Source: Centrapalus pauciflorus
Lineage: Eukaryota > Streptophyta > Magnoliopsida > Asterales > Asteraceae
DNA length: 64,000 nucleotides
Direction: 5' to 3'
NCBI GenBank assembly: GCA_020465985.1
Contig: JAANYP010003744.1
Coordinates: 322,868 to 386,867 of the forward strand
Shown: one piece after another, positions 1-9,466 of the stretch
Layout: each line of letters starts with the position of its first letter
How positions within the stretch are numbered: position 1 is the stretch's first letter
The notes under the pieces: generated by a model
What the model was told of the DNA's origin: nothing
The model's input: only the letters and a program-made list of their open reading frames with translations
Databases searched by the model: none
Program-made: the position numbers and the translations under genes

Positions 1-673
1 GTGTCAAAATGTATCAATTGTCACGGTTTAATACTTTATGTATGTCCAATTGCAACCAATCGTCACATTTTAATAAATTATGTGTGTCTAAGTGTACCCT
101 ACGGTCACGGTTTAATTGTTTATGCATGTCTTAATGTACCAATGGTCACACCACTTAATAGTTTATGTGCGTTAAAATATTACCAATTGTCACGGTTTCA
201 ATCATGTGGTGTGTTTAAATGTCTCAAATAGTTACGGTTTAACTAATTATGTGTGTATAAATTTATCCAATGGTCACGATTAAATATTTGTGCGTCTTTA
301 AATATACCAGGTGGCCACAGTTTATTTGTTTATACGTGTCTGTAAGAATGTTAACGCCACTGATTAATTGTTTATGTGTGTCTGAATGTATCCAACTGTC
401 ATGGTGTTAAAATAGATTGTGGCTAAAAGTATTTTATGGTCACGGTTACCAAAAAATATAGACCACAACTATATAGAAATTCTTGCCATATAGCCACGGT
501 TTTATGCTATGGCCACGGTTTTACATGTGATTTAGTCACGAATATTAAAAGTAGCCATAAGGTACCAAAAGTGATGCGACCTTTGGTCACGATTTGAATG
601 AAAAATAAAACTGTGGCCAAAGGTCTATGGCCACGGTTTTTTAACGTGACGGAAGACATATTTTGTACTAGTG
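1..673. mobile_element. CACTA (En/Spm-type) transposon end, truncated by window edge
   Basis: The minus strand read from 673 starts CACTAGTACAAAATATG, a CACTA-type terminal inverted repeat. Inside it lie subterminal words typical of these elements: repeated GTCACGG, GGCCACGG and their complements, including a short inverted pair around 600-640. The other terminus and any transposase gene lie left of the window, so autonomy cannot be judged. The element ends against GYP-L LTR sequence at 674. A 3-bp target duplication would be TAA (674-676), but the other flank is not visible. The short open frames in this stretch look accidental. Confidence 0.75.
20..435. repeat. 42-bp degenerate tandem repeat (CACTA subterminal array)
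   Basis: The anchor GTCACGG or a variant recurs at about 20, 62, 104, 145, 189, 231, 273, 314, 356 and 398, so the period is 41-44 bp over roughly ten units. Each unit runs GTCACGGTTTAAT, then TTTATGTGTGTCT, then AATGTATCCAAT. Subterminal arrays like this are where CACTA transposases bind. The units are too diverged for a recent expansion. Confidence 0.8.
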
Positions 674-676
674 TAA
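660..676. repeat. CACTA terminal repeat and candidate 3-bp target site
   Basis: The last bases of the element are TTTTGTACTAGTG (661-673), the complement of a CACTA terminus. The next three bases, TAA, are the candidate target duplication. The same TAAATTC sequence begins the other GYP-L LTR remnant at 4601. Confidence 0.6.
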
Positions 677-1797
677 ATTCAAACCACAACTAAGTTTGAA
701 CCCATCTCAGGTTCGAACCCAATCCTTTGAATAACTTTTGTTATTAATATGTTGACTATAGGTTTTATCCATTATATTCGAGTATAGCACCAAATTCGGC
801 TCAAATGCTACATTCTAGAACATTAAATTCGACTATGGTTACATAAATTAGAATTATACATCATCAAATTCGAACTTAATAACTAAATTCGAATCCTAGA
901 CTTGATTTGATGGACAAATTCGAATGTCCTAGTTAAATTCGAAGGCCTCATTCAATTTTTAATGTTAAATAAAAAGGCATGGGGTTAAATTCGATTACCC
1001 ATTCGAATTTATGGCTAAAATCGAAGCCTTATTCGATTTTAAGGGTTAAAGTCGAATCCATATTCTAACTTAGCCTAAAAATCGAGTTTGTTCATGTATT
1101 TCGAGTTTGATCTTGGCATTCTCAAATTTGTTCATATTTACAGCTTAAATCATACATTTCTAAGTCTAAAAATCACAAATATGTTAAGTATTAAGCCTAG
1201 TTTCGATTCTATTACACATACTTTAACATATTCTAGCTAAAACTCAAGAAAAATTAGCTTTAAATCACATGAAATGATAAATTCGAATTCCTTATCTTAA
1301 AACCAAAAATATAACAGCTTAAAAGGTCGATTCTTACCTCAAATTCGAATGAAATCACGAATGCAACCGTAGATTGTTGTAGTACTCCTCGAGATCTTTC
1401 CGATGACGTATAGAACTCGATAATCGGCCGGTCGGTTTGGGAGAAAATCTAGAGAGAAGGTAGAGAGAATTCTAGAGAGAGAGAGTCTAGAGAGAGAGAG
1501 AGGTGGTGAAAATGAAAGGCATTTGGCCTTTTTATTCCCATCTTTCCCCATTTTGCACATTTCACCCCTCAACTTAACTGGTTCCACAAAATATTGATTT
1601 ATTCTTAGTTTTATCATTACTAACTTTTATAATTTATAGTATTCCATAATAATAATTCAGAGTTCACAATTTTCTTAAAATAACAACAAACTTTTAAATA
1701 TCCCAAATACATAATCATTGCTCATAATTCAACTTAATTATAAATTATCCATCTAAATAAATCTGAATTACAGTAATTGAATTCGAGGATGTTACAA
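674..1797 (-). repeat. GYP-L 3' LTR (truncated by CACTA)
   Basis: The LTR starts on the minus strand with TGTAACATCC at 1797, as GYP-E does at 57289, and is nearly identical to 5706-4601. A GA/CT-rich tract sits at about 1455-1505. A strong splice-donor-like word, GAGGTAAGAA, is on the minus strand around 1338. TTCGAA-type words are dense at about 780-1130. GYP-E's LTR is 2.2 kb, so the 1.1 kb here suggests the distal half is lost to or lies beyond the CACTA element. Confidence 0.8.
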
Positions 1798-1833
1798 CAT
1801 GGGCTCCACCACACTCTAACTTCGTCCTCGAAG
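1798..1833 (-). promoter_or_regulatory. GYP-L polypurine-tract region
   Basis: Between the pol stop and the 3' LTR the minus strand reads AGAGTGTGGTGGAGCCCATG, which is purine-rich and sits where plus-strand DNA synthesis is primed in Tekay-type elements. The assignment rests on position. Confidence 0.5.
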
Positions 1834-4520
1834 TTATTTGACTTCAAACAGCTGCGGATATTTCCTTAACATGTCAGTTTTCGTTTCCCATGTATGATTG
1901 GCTCCCTTATGATGCTTCCAACGTACAAGCACCATTTCTATCTCTTTACTCCTCAACTTCTTTATCTTTGTATCTAACACACACTCCGGCTCTTCAACAT
2001 ACCGGAGCCTTTCATCAACTTGCAGCTCAGTGTGGTTTGCCCAATCCTCATTTCCAGTATTAAACGATTTCCTGAGATTCCCAACATGAAACACCGGGTG
2101 TATGCCCGACATCTCTTCAGGCAATTCCAAACGGTATGACTGATTTCCTACTTTCTCGGTTATCTTAAATGGTCCGACAAATCTCGAAACCAACTTTCCT
2201 CTTTTCACAAATCGTGTAACACCTCTCATAGGTGACACTTTCAAATAAACCCAATCATTCACCTCAAAATTGATTGGTTTGTGCCTTCTATCGTAATCAC
2301 TTTTCTGACGATCCTGGGCTGCCTTCATGTTCTGTCTAATTAATTGTATCTTCTCGTTGGTTTCTTGAAGCAATGCCGGCCCATCAATCGGCGTTTCACC
2401 AGTTTCTCTCCAACAAGTAGGAGTCCTACACCTTCTCCCATATAAAGCCTCAAACGGCGCCTTCTTTATTGTTGCGTGATAACTGTTGTTATACGAAAAC
2501 TCTATCAGTGGTAGATGATCGTCCCAATTGCCACCGAAATCCAATATACACGACCTCATCATATCTTCAAGAGTGAGGATTGTCCGTTCACTTTGGCCAT
2601 CTGTTTGCGGACGATAGGCCGTACTCATAGCGATTCTCGTTCCCAACCCTTCTTGTAATGCTGACCAGAAGTTTGAAGTAAATCGGCTATCTCGATCCGA
2701 TACTATGGACTTAGGCACTCCATGCCTAGAAACGATCTCTTCCATGTAAATCTGAGCCAACTTCTCCAAAGAATAACTCTCCCGAATTGGTATAAAGTGT
2801 GCCGACTTAGTTAACCTATCGACTATCACCCAAACTGCATCGTGTTGATGCCTAGTCTTCGGTAATTTAGTAACAAAGTCCATCGTAATATGTTCCCACG
2901 TCCATTGCGGAATGGGAAGTGGTTGCAGACTGCCGTATTGTTGCTGATGTTCGGCTTTCACTAATCCGCAAGTTCTACATCTTTCAACGTACTTGCCTAT
3001 GTCCTTCTTCAATCCCGGCCACTAGAAATCCGCTTTTAACTCATTGTACACCTTTGTGCTTCCGGGATGTACAGAAAACTTGGATTGATGTGCCTCTTCA
3101 ATGATCACTCGTCTCATTCCACCAAACTTCGGCACCCAAATCCTCCCGTATACACCTTTCAATCCCGACTCACTTGTTTCCATATTCTTCAGTTGTACTC
3201 TTATATGCTCAGCATTAACATTTTCATCTTTCAAGGTTTCCTCCTGAGCGGCCTTAACATCATTTATAATTGTAGGAGTTAGCATCGTAGACGTCATCAT
3301 GTAGCAGCAATCTTTAGCGTAAGCTTTTCGACTAAAAGCATCGGCTACTACATTAGCCTTTCCGGGGTGATAGAGGATTTCACAATCATAATGCTTTATT
3401 AATTTCATCGATCGTCTCTGCCTCATATTGAGTTCTTTCCGGCTGAAGATGTACTTCAAACTCTTATGATCCGTGTATAACTGACACTTAGTCCCGTAGA
3501 GATAGTGTCTCCATATCTTCAATGCAAATGTAACGGCGGTCAACTCCAAATCATGGGTCGAATAATTCTTCTCATGCTGCTTCAGTACAGTGCCTAATCC
3601 CAATCTCGAGGCATCTGTGTATACTACAAAGTCCTCATTACCCTCTGGTAGGGCAAGTATTGGCGCTTCACTTAGCGTCTTCTTCAAAATATCAAACGCC
3701 TCTTGCTGCACGGTTTCCCAAACAAAAGGTGCATTCTTCTTTGTCAATGCAGTTAAAGGAACTGCAATCTTTGAAAAGTCCTTTATAAACCTCCTATAGT
3801 AGCCCACCAGTCCAAGAAAACTCCTAACTTCTGTAGCTGAACGAGGCGGCGCCCGATTCTTTATCGCTTCTACCTTAGCCGGATCTACTGAAATCCCAGC
3901 CCCCGAAATCACATGTCCTAGAAACTGTATCTGTTGTAGCCAAAACTCACATTTTGAGAACTTGGCATACAACTTTTCCTTCCTTAACAACTCCAATAAC
4001 TCTGTTAAATGAATAGCATGCTCAGCCTCAGACTTGGAATATACTAAGATGTCGTCAATGAACACAATCACCGACTTATCTAGCATCGGTCTGCAAACTC
4101 TGTTCATTAGATCCATAAAACAGCCGGGGCATTGGTTAACCCGAAAAGGCATAACCAAGAACTCATAATGCCCATATCGTGTCCTAAATGTTGTCTTAGG
4201 CACATCCTCTTCACGTACCTTCAACTGATGATACCCCGATCTCAAATCAATCTTAGAAAATACACTTGCCCCATGTAGCTGATCAAATAAGTCATCTATC
4301 CGTGGCAGCGGATACTTGTTCTTAATGGTCAACTTATTCAGCTCGCGGTAGTCAATGCACATTCTCATCGTGCCATCCTTCTTCTTTACAAACAATACCG
4401 GAGCTCCCCACGGTGATGAACTCGGTCGAATGAAGCCCTTGTCCAACAACTCTTGAAGTTGTTTCGTCATCTCTTGCATCTCGGTAGGAGCAATACGATA
4501 AGGAGAACGAGCTACCGGTC
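1834..4520 (-). pseudogene. pol: GYP-L pol fragment: RT, RNase H, integrase, chromodomain-like tail
   Basis: One minus-strand frame covers RT (IDYRELNK; catalytic FIDD), RNase H, the integrase zinc region (H-H-C-C, CRTC), the integrase core (MDF, SDRDSRF, GQSERT) and a C-terminal VRWKHHKG segment like a chromodomain. Breaks seen: a TAG at 3022-3024 where GYP-E has Trp; an in-frame loss of about 14 codons in RNase H near 3575; and a +1/-1 pair about 30 nt apart near 4110-4150 that rewrites the conserved PFGLTNAP block. RT homology begins only at about 4520. Everything upstream (gag, protease, the RT start) is gone, so the copy is inactive. Confidence 0.85.
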
Positions 4521-4600
4521 CCAGTATGCTGTGGAGTTTTGCAATATTTGATCCCCGTTTCGGATTCAAGATAAATTTGAATCCCATTTCTGACCATAGC
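4521..4600. other. Unassigned filler at GYP-L deletion junction
   Basis: About 80 bp separate RT homology from the LTR remnant at 4601. They match neither GYP-E gag-pol nor its LTR by eye and contain no primer-binding site. They happen to keep the pol frame open to 4587. This looks like filler or rearranged DNA at the deletion that removed PBS, gag and protease. Confidence 0.5.
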
Positions 4601-5706
4601 TAAATTCAAACCACAACTAAGTTTGAACCCATCTCAGGTTCGAACCTAATCCTTTGAATAACTTTTGTTATTAATATGTTGACTATAGGTTTTATCCATT
4701 ATATTCGAGTATAGCACCAAATTCGGCTCAAATGCTACATTCTAGAACATTAAATTCGACTATGGTTACATAAATTAGAATTATACATCATCAAATTCGA
4801 ACTTAATAACTAAATTCGAATCCTAGACTTGATTTGATGGACAAATTCGAATGTCCTAGTTAAATTCGAAGGCCTCATTCAATTTTTAATGTTAAATTCG
4901 AAGGCATGGGGTGAAATTCGATTACCCATTCGAATTTATGGCTAAAATCGAAGCCTTATTCGATTTTAAGGGTTAAAGTCGAATCCATATTCGAACTTAG
5001 CCTAAAAATCGAGTTCGTTCATGTATTTCGAGTTTGTTCTTGGCATTCTCAAATTTGTTCATATTTACAGCTTAAATCATACATTTCTAAGTCTAAAAAT
5101 CACAAATATGTTAAGTATTAAGCCTAGTTTCGATTCTATTACACATACTTTAACATATTCTAGCTAAAACTCAAGCAAAATTAGCTTTAAATCACATGAA
5201 ATGATAAATTCGAATTTCTTATCTTAAAACACTTAAAAGGTCGATTCTTACCTCAAATTCGAATGAAATTACGAATGCAACCGTAGATTGTTGTAGCACT
5301 CCTCGAGATCTTTCCGATGACGTATAGAACTCGATAATCGGCCGGTCAGTTTGGGAGAAAATCTAGAGAGAAGGTAGAGAGAATTCTAGAGAGAGAGTCT
5401 AGAGAAAGAGAGAGGTGGTGAAAATGAAAGGCATTTGGCCTTTTTATTCCCATCTTTTCCCATTTTGCACATTTCACCCCTAAACTTAACCGGTTCCATA
5501 AAATTGATTTATTCTTAGTTTTATCATTACTAACTTTTATAATTTATTATATTCCATAATAATAATTCGGAGTTCTCAATTTTCTTAAAATAACAACAAA
5601 CTTTTAAATATCCCAAATACATAATCATTGCTCATAATTCAACTTAATTATGAATTATCCATCTAAATAAATCTGAATTTCAGTAATTGAATTCGAGGAT
5701 GTTACA
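4601..5706 (-). repeat. GYP-L 5' LTR (distal part deleted)
   Basis: It starts TGTAACATCC at 5706 on the minus strand and matches 1797-674 closely. Its splice-donor-like GAGGTAAGAA lies around 5253. Homology to the other LTR stops at exactly the base (4601) that corresponds to 674, where the CACTA terminus begins in the other copy. The remainder of the LTR is missing. Confidence 0.8.
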
Positions 5707-5732
5707 AATTATAACTTTTCTAAGCTCAGATC

Positions 5733-6394
5733 TGTCAGGATCTAAATGTAACTACCTAAGATTAACTGATTTGAATTGATCAGAGTATAAATCAATAATC
5801 TTGTACTGAATCAAAGTCTAATTAAGAAGTTTGCGGAATAACACTTAATTATTTTAATAAAAGCTTTCAGAATCCATAACAGATAAATATAAATGAATAA
5901 ACAAAATTGCTTGTATTGCTGAACTGAATGATTACAATCACATCTAATCTGTTTGATTAGACGAAGAACACAAATTGTTCTTAGTTTTACAACCTTAGAG
6001 GCTTATGAAAACTTAAACAGAAAGCAAAAAATACAAACTTCAACGTGCAAGAACTTGATACAATAGAAAACCTATTCTATGTATATATAATGCTTTCTGA
6101 TTTGTTTCCTTGAAGGACTCTGACTTCTCTTGATAGTAGATATGCTGGAATCTTCATGTAAATATCTTTTCCTGAATATCAGCACTTTCTGTTTATGAAG
6201 CTGTTGAGCAGCTTGAATCACTTAGCAGCTTGAACAGAGCAGCTTGAGTGAATTTACTCTGGCAGCTTGAACTTTTATACTAGCAGCTCGAACTTCTTCA
6301 ACTAACAGCATGAACTTTGTACTTACACAGAAAATCTACTAACAGTCTGAGAAATCTAACTAACAGTTTGAACTACTTAGAATATTTCCCAACA
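5733..6394 (-). repeat. COP-A' 3' LTR
   Basis: It starts TGTTGGGAAATA at 6394 (minus) and ends TAGATCCTGACA at 5733, the same termini as the COP-A LTRs, with similar length (662 bp against 669-670). The minus strand has a TATATATA core near 6080, at the position of the COP-A TATA box. Repeated AAGCTGCT-type words are present. Confidence 0.85.
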
Positions 6395-6410
6395 ATCTCC
6401 TCCTAACTTA
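6395..6410 (-). promoter_or_regulatory. COP-A' polypurine tract
   Basis: The minus strand reads TAAGTTAGGAGGAGAT directly before the LTR. COP-A has TTAGGGGGAGAT here, so this tract has changed by a base or two. Confidence 0.7.
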
Positions 6411-6496
6411 AATTCTTTACATAAGACTTTAAGTTCTATACAAATAAGGGAATAAAACAAGTAAACTGTTATTTACAAACCAAGGCTTTCAAAAAC

Positions 6497-9281
6497 TTAT
6501 AACTGTGCAAGTTTCTGATTGACTGCCTTCAAAAATTCTTTCTTCAAATCTTCTCTATCACAATATAGTCTCACTGGTCTCATCGGAAGTAACAAAGCCT
6601 TTGGAAGATCATAAAATTCAAAATTGAAGAACATACCGGATCCATTTGCAAATCTGATTCTGTAAGTCTTTGATTTGACAAACAGATCAACTTGTGCAAT
6701 CTTCATCTCCTTGGCATCTTCTATATCTTTCCTTATAGACTCAGGATCAAAAATGCTTTTTAGGTCTTTGATAGCCTGCTTGACCTGTGGAAGAGAGGAT
6801 CTGACTTGGGTCACAGACCCAACGTTATGCATTCTTGTGAGCTCATCTCTGGTCATCCCTTGGACTATATGCATCGTACTTTTATATTCTTCCTCAGGAC
6901 CAGTTTCCCTTCTTACTACAAAATGATATCTTAAGTCAATGTTATCCATTGGCTTAGCATACCAGTAAGTAATAAGAGATTTTGAGAAATCATGCTGGTC
7001 GAGGGTCTTTTCAATCTCCATTACTTTCGGCAGCTGATGCTCAAACAGCACCCTTTTAACCTGATCAAGCTTTGCCTGTGAAAATGGATCTGATTGGGGA
7101 ATAGAAGCAGCAGCTTGACCAGAAGGATCAGTATCACTTTCACCAGCTTGATCCTTGATTATATCAGCTTTCACTGGTTCTTGTTGACTTTGAACTTCTT
7201 GGGAAACTTTGGCTACCTTTCGTTTATTCATCTCTTTATCATGGATGTCTTGTAGCCTCTTTGTGCTCATGGACTGAGCCATCTTCTTTGGAATGCCAGC
7301 TGAAAACGAAAAATTAATCAAGAATCTTCTATGCTCAGCCTTTGAGTTTCCTGTTGGCATTTTCCTCTTTTTCTCACTTTGCTTGACCACAAACCCTCTT
7401 AGGTAATCACCTAAGGTTTCATCATCTTGCATTGGGGCCTGGGTTTGCTGGTCTAGAGCCTGATCTTGTTCTTCTGCTATTTTTCTGGCAATTTCAGCAT
7501 CATAGGCAATCTGGGCTTCTCTTGAAGAAAATTTGTGCTTTGGAGACTCAATGAGAATACCCTTACCTTTATCTTTGATTGCAGACGATGTAGCTTGGAC
7601 TGAACTGATGGGAGCCTGAATTCCTTCTCTGATAACAACTCCAGTTGCTCTTGTAGATGCAGCTTGAGTTTCTAGGCTAACAGCTTGAGAAGCTGTTGGG
7701 ACTGCTAGCCTAGAGTCTTGGACTGTTGGAGCTGCTTGGACTGATTGAGGGATTTCCTGATTCTCCCCCTTTTTGGAAGCATTGGTTTGGTTAGGAGGAC
7801 CTACAGCCGTTGCCATTTGGGTTCGAATTAGTTGCTCTAATTTAATGATCTTATTTCCACAGAAGGTGAACCCTTTATGGAGATAATCCATTCTTTGGTT
7901 TTGAGCTGCTTCTGCCTGTCTGAGTGCAATTATTTGTGCCCCTCAATGATGGACTGATGGTATTCCAACATTGCTACAACAGGTTACAGCTTAGGATCCG
8001 TCAATAGCATGAGTTGCAGACTAGCCTCAAGATCAGCAAACGAATGTGGTGCTTGTGATCTATCACTGGCATGAATACCAGTAGTAGAAACCTCTGGGCC
8101 CCTCTGTTCTTGGTACTGGGGACTTCCAGATGGTGCTTGCACACCTTCTGTTGCCATGGGTGTGGTCTTATTGATGTTGGCACTATCCTGTGCCTCTTGT
8201 GCAGAAGCAACAGTAGTGTCAGCCACACAACCCATATGGACAATCTCTGTTGAGATTTCCACCTCCTGATTGAGGTTGAGAGTGTCCTCAATGGGTGCCC
8301 TTTGGGTATTCTGTGCAGAAGTGTCCTCCTGCACAGGGTTATTTGGCTCTTGTAAGAGGGCTGAGGAGGAAGGAGCTCCTGGTCCTCTTTTCCTTTTGTA
8401 TAATTTGAGTGGGGATGTGGGCTTATCAATAGGAACTGAAGGCATTTGAGTATCATGAGGAGTGGGTTGGGGTCCTGGAGGTGAAGCAGTAAAGTTAGGC
8501 TGAGCCTGCTCAGGACCCTCTCCTCTGTTTCTTGGAATGATGCCCATCATTGCAGAAGGCAATGGGACATCAACAGTCAAAACATTGGCACTTGGTTTTA
8601 GAAGTCGTTTTATTGAAGGTAAAGAGTGCCTATGGGAAACATGAATCCTTTTATGTATATTGAAATTACTGCAAGCTCTTGCAATACTTTCAGCCAAAAA
8701 TCTAGGATACATCAAAAATTTCCCATGTTTTAGGGCATGATGCCTTAGCATACCCTGAAAAATCATATTAGAAAAATTGAACTGTTGGCCCGTTGATAAA
8801 CACACTAAGGCAGTGGCTATATTCGATGAAAATTCTGACCAACCACTTCTTTTTTGACTTATACATTGTTGAATAATATGTACAAGATACTTCCATATAG
8901 GGGCTAAATTTGATTTAAAGAAAGTATAAGAATCAGCAAGGCCCCTGTATCCAATAGCATGAAGACCGTTATGTAGAGCAGTAAGAAATAAGTCTAAAAT
9001 ACCTGAGGCATCTTGAAGATGCAGGTGTTGGCGTATGATCTCCTCAGTGATAGAAACAGTGGTGCCATCAATTTTGGATATCAGAGATGTGACTCCATTA
9101 ATGGTTTTGACTGAGGCATATTTCCAGACTGTTCTATATGAGATATGTAGATAGTGGGATTGATAGTAAGGCCATGATGGATATGGGAACTTCGAAGGAA
9201 GTCCATCATGTCATGGAATGGGGCAAGATCAGCGTATTTTAGGCAGTAGGGTAAACAATTGTGGTCTTTGACGAACTCCAT
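6497..9281 (-). pseudogene. COP-A' third ORF (env-position), broken
   Basis: It matches the COP-A third ORF from its MEFVK start (9281) to its KLAQL end (6497). It has a conserved N-terminal block (INPTIYISHIEQ, LMYPRFL), a proline/glutamine-rich middle and a basic C-terminal part. Breaks seen: a one-base loss near 9130 after HIEQ, a TAA near 7985 where COP-A has a Lys codon, and a net loss of 7 nt just downstream near 7945. No signal peptide or hydrophobic membrane segment is visible, so the name describes position. Function is unknown. The 49-bp hairpin module lies at 7668-7716. Confidence 0.75.
7668..7716 (-). repeat. 49-bp hairpin module, copy in COP-A' third ORF
   Basis: This is the same 49-bp module as 22607-22655 and 18836-18884. 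It can form a stem of CTAGGCTAGCAG with CTGTTAGCCTAG around a loop of about 18 nt. It encodes the peptide core RLAVPTAS and SLETQA. Confidence 0.75.
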
Positions 9282-9466
9282 TGATGATTGATGAATTAGG
9301 GTTTCAGTGATGTGCGTGGGAATTGCTCAGAGAATCGGAAAAGGGTTGTGGAAGATATTTTCAAGCTGTTAGTTGAAAATTAGGCGACTGTTAAGGAAAC
9401 AATGACTCCCCTTAATCAAGCATATGTATAATATTCATGGAATAAGAGAAAATAAAGAAAAACAAA
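9282..9466 (-). other. COP-A' pol/third-ORF spacer with internal purine tract
   Basis: It corresponds to 20665-21006 of COP-A. The minus strand keeps TTAAGGGGAGTCATTGTT near 9395-9412, the counterpart of the purine tract in the COP-A spacer. No ORF is seen. Confidence 0.55.

Larger units (their letters stand above)
674..5706 (-). mobile_element. GYP-L: truncated Ty3/gypsy (Tekay-like chromovirus) element
   Basis: On the minus strand the order is LTR (5706-4601), RT, RNase H, integrase and a chromodomain-like tail (4520-1834), then LTR (1797-674). The primer-binding site, gag and protease are missing between the first LTR and RT. Protein order and sequence place it with Tekay-type chromoviruses, and it is a diverged relative of GYP-E. 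The downstream LTR is cut by the CACTA end. It cannot be autonomous. Confidence 0.85.

Noticed and set aside
20..435. CRISPR-like regular repeat
   Set aside because: Units are directly adjacent without unique spacers, diverged, and in plant transposon DNA.
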